Positions 1 to 9,630 of a DNA stretch of 64,000 nucleotides are shown piece after piece. The notes below the pieces were generated by a model, which was not told the origin of the DNA, searched no databases, and saw only the letters and a list, made by a program, of their open reading frames with translations. Origin of the DNA: Bog-532 sp963830385 (GTDB lineage: Bacteria; Actinomycetota; Actinomycetes; Streptosporangiales; Streptosporangiaceae); the NCBI GenBank assembly GCA_963830385.1, contig CAWHMD010000002.1:682001-746000 (forward strand), given 5' to 3'. Within the stretch, counting starts at the first letter, position 1, and each line of letters begins with the position of its first letter. Position numbers and translations under genes: made by a program.

Positions 1-44
1 TGCTGGAGTTCACGGTCGAGGCCCCGGCCGGGCAGGTAACGGCG

Positions 45-1331
45 GTGCCGCGGATCACGATGGCGGACGACCCGGCGCTGACGGCCGGGCCGCTGCCGGC
101 CGCCGAGGTGGTGGACCTGGTGGCCGGGCTGATCACGTCCGACTACGTGTTCCCGGACCGGGCCGAGGAGGCGGCGGCGGCGCTACGGGCCCGCCTGGCC
201 GCCGGTGAATACGACGGCCTGGACGACGAGGCGCTGGCCGGGAAGCTGACCGATGACCTCTACGAGGTGTGCCACGACAAGCACCTGCGGGTCCGGTACC
301 ACCCCGCGCGCGAACGGGGGCCCGGCCGCCGGGAGGACGGCCGGCCTGGATCGCCCGGGCGGCCCGGCTTCCACGGACGGCCACCCTGGCCGGACTGGCT
401 GCGCCCGCACAACTTCGGCATCCACCGGGTCGAGCAGCTGGACGGCAACGTCGGCTACCTGGACCTGCGCGGGGTGGCCCACCCGGGCGAGGCCGGGCCG
501 GCCATCGCCGCCGCCATGGAACTGGTCGCCGGCACCTGCGCGCTCATCATCGACCTGCGCCACAACGGCGGGGGCGCCCCGCCGGGGGTGGTGTTCTGGC
601 TCAGCTACCTGTTCCCGGACGACCACACCCACCTGAACGACATCTTCGACGCCGGCACCGGGGAGACGCGGCAGTTCTGGACGCTGGCCAGCGTGCCCGG
701 CCAGCGTTACCTCGACCGGCCGGTTTACCTGCTGACCAGCGCGCATACGTTCTCCGGGGGCGAGGACTTCGCGTACTCGCTGCAGGCCCAGGGCCGGGCC
801 GAGGTGATCGGGGAGACCACCGGCGGGGGCGCGCACCCGACCCGCGGGACGCCAATCTCGGCCACGCTGGCGGTGGCGGTGCCGTTCGCCCGGTCGATCA
901 ACCCGGTGACCGGGACAAACTGGGAGGGCACGGGGGTGATCCCGGACGTGGCGGTCCCGGCCGGCCAAGCCTACGACGTCGCCTATGGCAAGGCACTACG
1001 GCATGTGCTGTCACTGACCCTGCCGCCGCCGCTGCTGGACGAGGCCCGGGAAGCGCTGGCCGGCCTGGAGTCCTCGCCGGCGCCCATCGCGGCCGCGACC
1101 AGCTCCGGGTCATCCGGGAGCGGGTGGCCGTGGGCGCGTAGCTGCTCCAAGTGGTCGCGGAGCACCTCGGTGCCGGTGCGAGGTCCTGCCAGGCCTGCCC
1201 GGATGCGGAACCTGGTCATGCCGCTGATGTTCAGCCGGTTCTACGAAAGGGCCACGGCCTGGCTGTACGCGTACGACCCCGGCACGCTGGCCGGGGTCGT
1301 ATCGACGGAAAAGGAAAGGGTTCCTGAGTGA
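45..1331 (+). CDS. S41-family (tail-specific/IRBP-like) serine peptidase with an aberrant C-terminus, possibly cut by the left edge
   Basis: The protein resembles C-terminal-processing peptidases of family S41. Residues 20-85 look like the helical N-terminal IRBP/TSP domain. Around residue 175 is the strand LIIDLRHNGGG, and around residues 230-255 lies TSAHTFSGGEDFAY followed by IGETTGGG, the nucleophile region of the fold. No signal peptide or PDZ domain is evident. The GTG start at 45 is provisional: the frame is open to base 3, and an ATG at 60 is also possible. Similarity to the family appears to stop near base 1075. The last ~85 residues are Ser/Arg-rich and overlap both an apparent antisense TetR remnant and a terminator-like hairpin, so they are probably not ancestral coding sequence. 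The gene converges on typA, two bases beyond its stop. Confidence 0.75.
   Translation: MPRITMADDPALTAGPLPAAEVVDLVAGLITSDYVFPDRAEEAAAALRARLAAGEYDGLDDEALAGKLTDDLYEVCHDKHLRVRYHPARERGPGRREDGRPGSPGRPGFHGRPPWPDWLRPHNFGIHRVEQLDGNVGYLDLRGVAHPGEAGPAIAAAMELVAGTCALIIDLRHNGGGAPPGVVFWLSYLFPDDHTHLNDIFDAGTGETRQFWTLASVPGQRYLDRPVYLLTSAHTFSGGEDFAYSLQAQGRAEVIGETTGGGAHPTRGTPISATLAVAVPFARSINPVTGTNWEGTGVIPDVAVPAGQAYDVAYGKALRHVLSLTLPPPLLDEAREALAGLESSPAPIAAATSSGSSGSGWPWARSCSKWSRSTSVPVRGPARPARMRNLVMPLMFSRFYERATAWLYAYDPGTLAGVVSTEKERVPE
1079..1177 (-). pseudogene. remnant of a TetR-family C-terminal domain, antisense to the S41 gene tail
   Basis: On the minus strand this stretch reads RTGTEVLRDHLEQLRAHG and then PDDPELVAAAMGA. 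That resembles the helices near the end of TetR regulators, where an LR-x-H-x-E-x2-x-G segment is followed by DPELAAxAMGA. Neither a start, an HTH domain nor a natural end survives; an in-frame stop lies about 20 codons upstream. I infer a regulator fragment left after a deletion that also fused the S41 gene to foreign sequence. The match is short and by eye only. Confidence 0.35.
1272..1301. terminator. perfect 11-bp hairpin between convergent genes
   Basis: The arms 1272-1282 and 1291-1301 are perfect 11-bp complements around an 8-base loop. The hairpin lies 31 bases past the stop of minus-strand typA and inside the open frame of the S41 gene. A bidirectional, U-tract-free terminator between convergent genes is typical of actinomycetes. 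Its position supports the view that the natural end of the S41 gene was further upstream. Confidence 0.6.
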
Positions 1332-1332
1332 G

Positions 1333-3243
<1,911 letters not shown>

Positions 3244-3516
3244 GCGGAAGTCTCGCTCAGTTTCTGGCTGGGATGAGCCGCCGGATGTGCGGCTCGGTCA
3301 GTTTATGCGGCCCCGGTGAACCAGGGGCGCTACGTGGTAGAACACCGCGCTCAGCGGGGGAATTCCGGGCCTCTAAGCCGCCTAAGACGGCCTAGGCCGG
3401 CCCTAAGTCCATGATCGGCCCGGAGATAAGGCATTCGTCCGATGTGGCACCGGGGGCCTTACCGCGAACCTGAATGTACGGGCGATAAGACGGTCGCCCA
3501 CGTGGGAGGAGACACC

Positions 3517-3738
3517 ATGCATCCGGAAATGATTCGGGCCCTCGCCGCGGACCAGACGCGAGACTGGCAGGCCGCCGCGCAGGCGCGGTCCACGGCCCGG
3601 CTGGCTCGCCAGGCACGCCGGGCGCTGCGGCGCCATCGCAACACCCCCGACCCGCTGGCCAGCGTGCGCGTGCCCGACTACGTCGACGGCACGTTCCACG
3701 GCGAGGTCCACACCACGGACACCGAAGCGGTCCGGTGA
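3517..3738 (+). CDS. small basic Ala/Arg-rich conserved actinobacterial protein
   Basis: A 73-residue protein beginning MHPEMIRALAADQTRDWQAA, with an amphipathic Ala/Arg-rich helix (RLARQARRALRRHR) and a short acidic tail. The ATG at 3517 is preceded by a clear GGGAGGAG ribosome binding site six bases upstream; longer in-frame starts lack one. Small proteins beginning MHPE with this composition recur in actinomycetes, but I know of no function. The basic helix could contact nucleic acid or membrane; that is speculation. It lies upstream of the LAL regulator on the same strand, 130 bases away. Confidence 0.6.
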   Translation: MHPEMIRALAADQTRDWQAAAQARSTARLARQARRALRRHRNTPDPLASVRVPDYVDGTFHGEVHTTDTEAVR

Positions 3739-3868
3739 CCGAACCGACGGGCTCGCCCAGCGGGGGCGGGCGGGCTCGGCTGGCCGCCGTCCCGGCCGGC
3801 GGGAGCGTGGCTCCCGCCGGCGGCTTAACCGTTCGGAATTGTCACCGGGGGCTGGCATTCTAGAGAGC

Positions 3869-6800
3869 ATGAGGCCGCGGACGGTCAGCGTCCCGCTGGT
3901 GGGACGGGCCGAGCAGATCGGCGCGCTGCGATCGGCGCTGGCCGCGGCGCGCGAAGGTGAGCCCGCCACCGTGCTGATCGGCGGCGAGGCGGGCGTCGGC
4001 AAGTCCCGCTTGATCAGCGAGTTCACCGCGGCCGAGCAGGACGCCGGCGCGCGGGTGCTGACCGGCGGGTGCCTGGCGCTGGGGGCCGACGGACTGCCGT
4101 TCGCCCCGTTCACCGCGGTGCTGCGGGACCTGGTCCGGGAGATCGGCCCCGACGCGCTGGGCGGCCTGCTGGCCGGACGCGGCATCCGCGAGCTGGCCCG
4201 GCTGCTGCCCGAGCTGGGCGAGCCGGTGGCGGTGGGCGACCCCGGGGAGGCCCGGGCCCGGACCTTCGAGCAGATGCTGATGCTGCTGGAGGGGCTGGCC
4301 GAGACGTCCCCGGTCATCCTGGTCATCGAGGACGCGCACTGGGCCGACGGTTCCAGCCGGGACCTGCTGGCCTTCCTGGTCCGCAACCAGCGGGCGCTCG
4401 ACCGGGTGCTGATCGTGGTCAGCTACCGGACCGACGAGCTGCACCGCACCCACCCGCTGCGGCCGCTGCTGGCCGAGCTGAACCGGATCGACTGGGTCGA
4501 GCGGATTGACCTCCCCCGGCTGACAAGGCGCGAGGCCACCGAGCTGGCCACCCGGCTGACCGGGCAGGCGCCGGACCCGAGCTACGCCGACCGGCTGTAC
4601 CGGCGGACCGAGGGCAACCCGCTGTTCCTGGAGACCCTGCTCGACTGCGGCGACCACGAACCCGGCTTCGGCCCCGACACCGGTGGCGGCGACCTGCCCG
4701 ACTCGCTGCGCGACCTGCTGCTGGCCGGGGTACGCAGGCTCCCCGACGAGTCCCAGGACATCCTGCGGACCGCCAGCGCCGGCGGCGACCGGGTCGGGCA
4801 CGACCTGCTGGCCGCCGTGAGCGGGCTCAGCCCGGACCAGCTGATCCGGGTGCTGCGCCCCGCCGTGACCGCGAACGCGCTGGTCACCGAGGCCGACGAC
4901 TACGTTTTCAGGCACGCGCTGATCCGCGAGGCGGTGCACGACGACCTGCTGCCCGGCGAGCACAGCCGCCTGCACGCCCGGTTCGCCGAGGCCATCGACG
5001 CCGACCGCAGCCTGGTCCCGCCAGACCGCGCCTACATCGAGATGGCGCACCACTGGTACTCGGCCCACGACGTGACCTGGGCGCTGATCAGCGCCTGGCG
5101 GGCCGCCGCGGAGGCCAGCAAGTCGGTTGCCCACGCGGAGCGGCTGGCGCTGCTGGCCCGGGTGCTGGAGCTGTGGGACCGGGTGCCGGACGCGACCGGG
5201 AAGATCGGCGCCGCCCACACCCGGGTGCTGGAGGACGCGGCCGAGGCCGCCCACGACGCCGGCGAAGCCGACCGGGGTATCGCCTTCGTCAACGCGGCGC
5301 TGAAGGAGCTGGACCCGGCCACCGAGCCGGTCCGGGTCGCGCTGCTGCTCAACCGCCGGTCCGACTTCAACCACATGACCGGCCGCGAAGGCACCGAGGA
5401 CCTGGAACGGGCGCGGGAGCTGGTGCCGGCCTCGGTGTCGGCTCCGGCCCGGCTGCAGATCCTGCTGGCGTGCGAGAAGTACGGCGGCCGCCACGTGCCC
5501 CGGGACCCCACGATGCCCGAGGAGGCGCTGGCGCTGGCCCGGCAGACCGGCGACCGGGCCAGTGAGGCCCGGGCGCTGATGACGCTGGGCATGGTCGCCT
5601 CCGACCCCAGCGGGATGGCGGCGGCCGGCAGCAGGCCGCTGGCGATGGTGGCCGAGGCGCGATCGATCGCCGTCGCCGCCTCGGACCACCGGGCCCTGCT
5701 GTACGTCGCGGTCAACGAGTCACACCTGCTCGAAGGGGCCGGTGAGCACGAGGCGGCCGCCACCGTGGCGCGTAAGGGGGCGGCCACCGCCGACGACTAC
5801 GGCCTGGCCCGGACCAACGGCGCGTTCCTGGCCATCAACCAGTCCGAGCCGCTGATCTCGCTGGGCCGCTGGGACGAGGCGCTGGAGGTCATCGAGCACG
5901 CGCAGGAATTGTCGCCGCCGCCGATGTACACGGCCTCGCTGAGCGTCCTGGCCGGCTTCGTCGCCGCCGCCCGCGGTGACGCCGCCGAGGCCGCCCAGCG
6001 GGCCGACGCGGCCCGCGAGACGTTCCGGAACGCCCGCTACGAGGATCAGCATCACCTGCCGCTGGCCCAGCTGGACATCGCCACCCACCTCGCGGCCGGC
6101 GAGGCGGCCGCCGCGGTAGCCACCGCCCGGGACGTGCTGGACGAGTACAACCTGTCCGACGGCACGACCCGGTACAGCTGGGCGGTGCTGACGACCGCGG
6201 CCCGGGCGGCCGTGTTCGCGCTGCGGCAGGCCGGGATCGGGCGCGACCCTGGGCTCCAGGCGGACGCCGGCGCGCTGCTGGACCGGCTGCGCGGCGACAC
6301 CAGGCCCGGTGTCTACGGGCCGGTGCAGCGGGGTCACGAGCTGATGTTCGAGGCGCTGCTGGCCCAGGCCGGCCTGGAGCTGGCCCGCCTGGCCGATGGT
6401 CCGGCCGGCAGCTCAGCGGACGGGGCGGCCGGCGAGGACCAGGCCGCGCTGCGCGACGCCTGGGACGAGGCGGCCGCCGCCTGGGAGGCCGTGCGCGAGC
6501 CCTACCCCCAGGCGCTGGCCCTGTTCGGAGCGGCCACCGCCGCCACCTCGATGGGTGACCGGGAGGGCGCCGCCCTGCGCGTGCGCCGGGCCGCCACCCT
6601 GGCCGACGGGCTGCGGGCCACCCCGCTGGCCGGCCAGATCGCCCAGCTGTCCCGGCGGGTCCGCCCCGGCGACGCCGGCGGAGCGGCCGCGCCCGAGGCG
6701 GCGACCCCGTTCGGCCTCACCACCCGCGAGCTCGAGGTGCTCCAGCTGGTCGCGGCCGGCCGCAGCAACCGCGAGATCGCCGCCGAGCTGTTCATCTCGG

Positions 6801-6934
6801 CCAAGACCGCCAGCGTCCACGTCTCCAACATCCTCGCCAAGCTCAACGTGGCCAGCCGCGGCGAGGCGGCCGCCACCGCCTACCGCCATGGCCTGGCCGA
6901 CCCCCAGCCGGAGCCCCAGGCCAGCTCGGCCTGA
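3869..6934 (+). CDS. large ATP-binding LuxR-family (LAL/MalT-type) transcriptional regulator
   Basis: About 1,021 residues. Residues 1-330 form a STAND/AAA-type ATPase with Walker A GGEAGVGKS at 38-46 and Walker B VILVIEDAHWAD near 148-159. A long helical, TPR-like sensor region spans about 400-930, and a LuxR/GerE helix-turn-helix (TTRELEVLQLVAAGRSNREI) occupies about 948-1010. Members of this family are ATP-dependent activators of catabolic or secondary-metabolite operons that respond to a small molecule bound by the TPR region. I prefer the ATG at 3869 because the ATPase motif LVGRAEQI starts at residue 10; a TTG at 3839 is less likely. No biosynthetic target gene is adjacent, so the regulon is unknown. 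Confidence 0.92.
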   Translation: MRPRTVSVPLVGRAEQIGALRSALAAAREGEPATVLIGGEAGVGKSRLISEFTAAEQDAGARVLTGGCLALGADGLPFAPFTAVLRDLVREIGPDALGGLLAGRGIRELARLLPELGEPVAVGDPGEARARTFEQMLMLLEGLAETSPVILVIEDAHWADGSSRDLLAFLVRNQRALDRVLIVVSYRTDELHRTHPLRPLLAELNRIDWVERIDLPRLTRREATELATRLTGQAPDPSYADRLYRRTEGNPLFLETLLDCGDHEPGFGPDTGGGDLPDSLRDLLLAGVRRLPDESQDILRTASAGGDRVGHDLLAAVSGLSPDQLIRVLRPAVTANALVTEADDYVFRHALIREAVHDDLLPGEHSRLHARFAEAIDADRSLVPPDRAYIEMAHHWYSAHDVTWALISAWRAAAEASKSVAHAERLALLARVLELWDRVPDATGKIGAAHTRVLEDAAEAAHDAGEADRGIAFVNAALKELDPATEPVRVALLLNRRSDFNHMTGREGTEDLERARELVPASVSAPARLQILLACEKYGGRHVPRDPTMPEEALALARQTGDRASEARALMTLGMVASDPSGMAAAGSRPLAMVAEARSIAVAASDHRALLYVAVNESHLLEGAGEHEAAATVARKGAATADDYGLARTNGAFLAINQSEPLISLGRWDEALEVIEHAQELSPPPMYTASLSVLAGFVAAARGDAAEAAQRADAARETFRNARYEDQHHLPLAQLDIATHLAAGEAAAAVATARDVLDEYNLSDGTTRYSWAVLTTAARAAVFALRQAGIGRDPGLQADAGALLDRLRGDTRPGVYGPVQRGHELMFEALLAQAGLELARLADGPAGSSADGAAGEDQAALRDAWDEAAAAWEAVREPYPQALALFGAATAATSMGDREGAALRVRRAATLADGLRATPLAGQIAQLSRRVRPGDAGGAAAPEAATPFGLTTRELEVLQLVAAGRSNREIAAELFISAKTASVHVSNILAKLNVASRGEAAATAYRHGLADPQPEPQASSA

Positions 6935-7004
6935 GGCCTTGGCTGGGGCAGTCCGGAGTTCTCCAGCCTCCTGAGTCACATGTGGCTGACCATCCGCGCC
7001 AAGA

Positions 7005-7180
7005 CGCCGGCCAGCCAGTCACACTGAACCCACAGGTCGCAGTGGCCCCGGGCCTCGCAGATCCTTACCTGCGCGATGCCGCATTCGGGCTTGCTAGAAC
7101 CGGCGCGATGCAGCATTTGGGCCGGTTGGCCGAGGCGCGCGCCACGCGCACGAGGGTGGCCGGGCCGGACGACGGCGACC
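7005..7180 (+). repeat. dispersed ~176-bp repeat, copy 1
   Basis: This stretch matches, in inverse orientation, 10609-10787. Identical blocks include 28 bases at 7060-7087, 20 at 7093-7112 and 20 at 7122-7141. The unit contains an internal imperfect direct repeat beginning GCGCGATGC (about 7071 and 7103). Differences fall in all codon positions, so it is probably non-coding even though one frame stays open. It fills most of the interval between the LAL regulator and the VOC gene; nothing else is seen between 6935 and 7230. Confidence 0.85.
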
Positions 7181-7230
7181 AGGGATGGGACCCGCGAGCC
7201 TTCTGTTACCCCAGTGGGTACTGAACCTCC

Positions 7231-7584
7231 ATGCGCGTACTACAGATCATGCCCAACCTGCCAGTAGCCGACATCGAGAGGGCCAAAGGCTTCTACACCG
7301 GGTTCCTCGGGCTGAGCAACGAGGAGTTCAACCTGGGCTGGGTGGCCCGGTACACCTCACCCGTCACCGGGGCGAACGTCCAGCTGGTGACCGGGGACGC
7401 GACCGCCGACGAGGACTCGGTCATCTCCATCCACACGCCCGACGTCGAGGCCGCCTACCGGGAGGCTCAGGAGCTCGGCTACGAGATCGCGCGGCCGCTG
7501 ACGGTGGAGCCGTGGGGAGTGCACCGGTTCTTCGTCCGGGCGCCGGACGGCAACCTCATCAACGTTGTCGGCCACCCGGACTGA
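7231..7584 (+). CDS. VOC-superfamily (glyoxalase/bleomycin-resistance/dioxygenase fold) protein
   Basis: A 117-residue protein made of two beta-alpha-beta-beta-beta modules, as in single-domain VOC proteins. It opens with the typical NLPVADIERAKGFYTGFLGL and ends with FFVRAPDGNLINVVGHPD, where the D-G-N/H-x-I-x-V motif is diagnostic. VOC proteins bind a metal or a drug in a shared cleft; substrates range from methylglyoxal-thiol adducts to antibiotics and cannot be assigned here. The start ATG lies 51 bases after repeat copy 1, and no strong ribosome binding site is visible. It is the first gene inside the repeat-bracketed island. Confidence 0.85.
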   Translation: MRVLQIMPNLPVADIERAKGFYTGFLGLSNEEFNLGWVARYTSPVTGANVQLVTGDATADEDSVISIHTPDVEAAYREAQELGYEIARPLTVEPWGVHRFFVRAPDGNLINVVGHPD

Positions 7585-7718
7585 GCCGGCCGGACTGGGC
7601 GGTCAGCCGTTGCCGTGCCGTTGCCGACCGACTGGATCTCGTCGACGGTGATGGGGCGGGTCCAGTTCAGGCCGTTGAGGTTGGCCCCGGGGACCGGCCG
7701 GCAGCCAGCGGGCGGCGG

Positions 7719-8258
7719 GCCGTCCACCACGCCCGGGGCCGCAGCACGATCCTGGTCACCATGGCCCGCTCGCTGCTGGCGGCCGGCACCCAGCTGGTGC
7801 TGGTGACGCCCCGGCCCTCGCCGCTGCGGGCGCTGGCCGGGCGGCCCGGGGTGGTCCGCTCGTTCGAGGGGACGGAGCTGGGGGCGGCCGACTTCGCGGC
7901 GGCCGTCGGATCGTTCACTGGCCCCGGCGTGGTCATCATCGACGACGCCGGGCAGCACCGCGACTGCGAGGCCGGGGACGAGCTCAGCAAGCTGATCAGC
8001 TTCGGCTCCGACCAGGAGCACGGGCTGATCATCGGCGGCGACGCCGAGGCGCTGAGCATGGGCTCCGGCGGCTGGCACGTGGAAGCCCGGCGGGCCCGCC
8101 GGGGCTGCCTGATCGCCCCGCAGACGCTGCCCGAAGGCGACCTGATCGGGGTGCGGCTGTCCCGCGGCATGACCGGTGAGGCCCCCAAGCCGGGCCGGGC
8201 GCTGCTCAACGTGGGCGACGGCAGCCTCGTCACCGTGACCGTCCCGGCCAGCGAGTAA
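7719..8258 (+). pseudogene. C-terminal fragment of an FtsK/SpoIIIE-type (EccC-like) ATPase
   Basis: The frame ending at 8258 encodes the last ATPase module of a multi-domain FtsK/SpoIIIE protein. A degenerate Walker A end GRSTILVTMARSLL (from 7737) is followed by VLVTPRPSPLRALAG, a Walker B-like GVVIIDDAGQ (about 7921-7950) and the conserved tail PEGDLIGVRLSRG with PGRALLNVGDG. The upstream half of the P-loop (GPPxSG) is missing or shifted into another frame, and the first two ATPase modules, transmembrane helices and any FHA domain are absent. Full-length homologues power type VII-like secretion of WXG100 proteins in actinomycetes. A WXG100-like operon faces this fragment, so I infer a decayed secretion locus. 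An internal ATG at 7761 could express a stub. Confidence 0.7.
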
Positions 8259-8286
8259 CGCCGGGCGGCGGGACGTTTTCAGAAAA

Positions 8287-8601
8287 TCAATTCTGGCCGG
8301 GGCGAGCCGACTTCCGGTTGGCCGTGACCCGCGCCGCCTGCTCGGCCCGGGCCGCGCGGGCGTCGCCGATCGCGCGGTTGCGGAACTTCACCGAGAAGAA
8401 GAAGCTCGCCATCCCGCACAGCAGCATGCCCACCAGCAGCACGATGCCGGCCACCCGTGCGTGCAGGGCGAACGCGATCACCGCGCCGACCAGCATGACG
8501 AACGCGCCCACCAGCACCAGCTGGCTGCGGCGGTACAAGCCGTTGAGCGGATCGCCTGTGCTCGGGGTCTGGCCCGTCCCGGGGCCGGTCAGTCCTGCCA
8601 T
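8287..8601 (-). CDS. small two-helix membrane protein (last gene of the WXG100 operon)
   Basis: 104 residues: a Gly/Pro/Thr-rich N-terminal stretch, two hydrophobic helices (about 28-48 and 52-72) and a basic cytoplasmic tail rich in Arg and Ala. A CAGGAG ribosome binding site lies eight bases before the ATG, which overlaps the preceding gene by 13 bases, indicating coupled translation. The architecture mirrors the preceding gene, suggesting a paralogous pair. I recognise no family. Context suggests a membrane accessory of the WXG100 locus. Confidence 0.7.
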   Translation of the reverse strand: MAGLTGPGTGQTPSTGDPLNGLYRRSQLVLVGAFVMLVGAVIAFALHARVAGIVLLVGMLLCGMASFFFSVKFRNRAIGDARAARAEQAARVTANRKSARPGQN

Positions 8602-8825
8602 GGGTCGCGCTCCTGAGCCCGCTGCCGCTGGGCGGCGCGGGTGTTGGCCTTGAGGCGGCCCGTCTCCCGGGCCACGAGGGCAAAGTAGATCACGCCACAG
8701 GCCACCATGGCCACCAGGAACAGCGCCCCGGCCACGGTGGGGGCGTTGAGCCCGAACGAGGCGATCGCCGCGGCCAGCATGACGAAGCCGAGCCCGATGG
8801 CGACGTACGCGCCGCGGAGGTTCAC
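8589..8825 (-). CDS. small two-helix membrane protein (third gene of the WXG100 operon)
   Basis: 78 residues with two hydrophobic helices (about 6-26 and 30-50), then a charged tail ending QERDPWQD. The GTG start at 8825 overlaps the stop of the preceding gene (GTGA, four bases), so the two are translationally coupled. Length and topology resemble the next gene, suggesting duplication. No known domain is recognised; it probably works with its operon partners at the membrane. Confidence 0.7.
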   Translation of the reverse strand: MNLRGAYVAIGLGFVMLAAAIASFGLNAPTVAGALFLVAMVACGVIYFALVARETGRLKANTRAAQRQRAQERDPWQD

Positions 8826-9136
8826 CGCGGCTCGACCGAGATCTGGTGGATCAGCTCGTCGATGGCCGGCGCCGCCGCTGCCAGGCGGCCCAGGTCGCCG
8901 CAGGCGGTGAAGACGCGCAGGTCCGTTTCCAGCTCCTCCACCCGCCAGGCGTAGTTGAGCACGCCGGTCAGGTCGTTCTCCTTCTGGTAACGCTGCAGGT
9001 ACTGCGACTTCAGCCCGGTGCCGAGCTTCTCGGTCGTGACCGGCTCGACCTCCTGGCTGATCTGGCCGGGGTCACCCGGTACCGGGTCACTGTCCAGGCC
9101 CAGCGGCTCCCACTGATAGCCAGGCGGTCGTCCCAC
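8822..9136 (-). CDS. hypothetical protein with an N-terminus like type VII effector/WXG-domain proteins
   Basis: 104 residues. The opening MGRPPGYQWEPLGLDSDPVP plus GDPGQI resembles the first ~30 residues of long WXG-domain polymorphic toxins of actinomycetes (MGRPxDW...D.DPTPGDP). The ~500 or more residues that normally follow, including the helical WXG domain, are absent. Instead a short helical, charged region (about 40-100) runs to the end. A GGGGAGAG ribosome binding site precedes the GTG start. It lies 44 bases after the WXG100-like gene. It could be a deletion derivative of an effector or a genuine small partner protein; the sequence cannot decide. Confidence 0.6.
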   Translation of the reverse strand: MGRPPGYQWEPLGLDSDPVPGDPGQISQEVEPVTTEKLGTGLKSQYLQRYQKENDLTGVLNYAWRVEELETDLRVFTACGDLGRLAAAAPAIDELIHQISVEPR

Positions 9137-9180
9137 GTAGCTCTCCCCGGACTCTCGTGGAGGGCTGGTTGCTGCTTCTC

Positions 9181-9477
9181 TTACTGCTTCTCGGTCTTGG
9201 ACTTCAGGTTCTTGGCCAGCTTGTCGTCGGTCTCGTGGAACTGCTTCTTCGACTCGGTGATCATCTGGCCGAGCGCCTGCATCGAGCCGGTCAGCTTGTC
9301 GCGGTGGTAGTCCCAGTTACCGGAAAAGGAGCCCATCGCGTCGGCGATGTCACCCGAACCCAGTGCGCCGTTGTAGTCGCCGGTCGACGTCTTGATGTTC
9401 TTGAACTCCGACGTCAGGCTGGTCATCGTCTGCTCGGCGGATTCGAGCAGATCGAACGCGACCTTCAGGTCGGCCAT
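9181..9477 (-). CDS. WXG100/ESAT-6-like small helical protein
   Basis: 98 residues, almost wholly helical, starting MADLKVAFDLLESAEQTM and ending with a Lys-rich tail (KLAKNLKSKTEKQ). Length and helix-turn-helix layout match the WXG100 superfamily. At the turn (about residues 52-58) the sequence is FSGNWDYH, with Trp in place but the canonical W-x-G replaced, as in a WXG100 subgroup found in Streptomyces. WXG100 proteins are dimeric substrates or chaperones of type VII-like secretion powered by EccC ATPases. The ATG at 9477 is chosen because MADLKV is the normal N-terminus; a longer frame to 9573 is Ala/Pro-rich. It heads a four-gene operon that faces the FtsK/SpoIIIE fragment. Confidence 0.75.
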   Translation of the reverse strand: MADLKVAFDLLESAEQTMTSLTSEFKNIKTSTGDYNGALGSGDIADAMGSFSGNWDYHRDKLTGSMQALGQMITESKKQFHETDDKLAKNLKSKTEKQ

Positions 9478-9543
9478 GATCCTGTCTCCCGCCCGTCGGC
9501 TTGGCGCTGGTGCTGGGGCTGCTGGCGCGACCATTGCTATCGA

Positions 9544-9585
9544 GATCGCACAAACAGTGTCAAGCCGGTTCAATCAGGTGCGATC
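9544..9585. promoter_or_regulatory. inverted repeat upstream of the WXG100 operon
   Basis: The 8-base arms GATCGCAC (9544-9551) and GTGCGATC (9578-9585) are perfect complements 26 bases apart, in the relatively AT-rich interval before the WXG100 gene and the facing end of the TIGR03084 gene. The spacing suits a regulator binding two half-sites more than a transcript hairpin. No assignment to a regulator is possible. Confidence 0.3.
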
Positions 9586-9630
9586 AGCCTGTTACCCGAG
9601 TTGCTCCTGTTTGGGGGGCGGACGTCTGGT

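Noticed and set aside
6982..7224. 80-codon frame over repeat copy 1
   Set aside because: Differences between the two repeat copies fall in all codon positions and no start signal is conserved, so it is treated as non-coding repeat.
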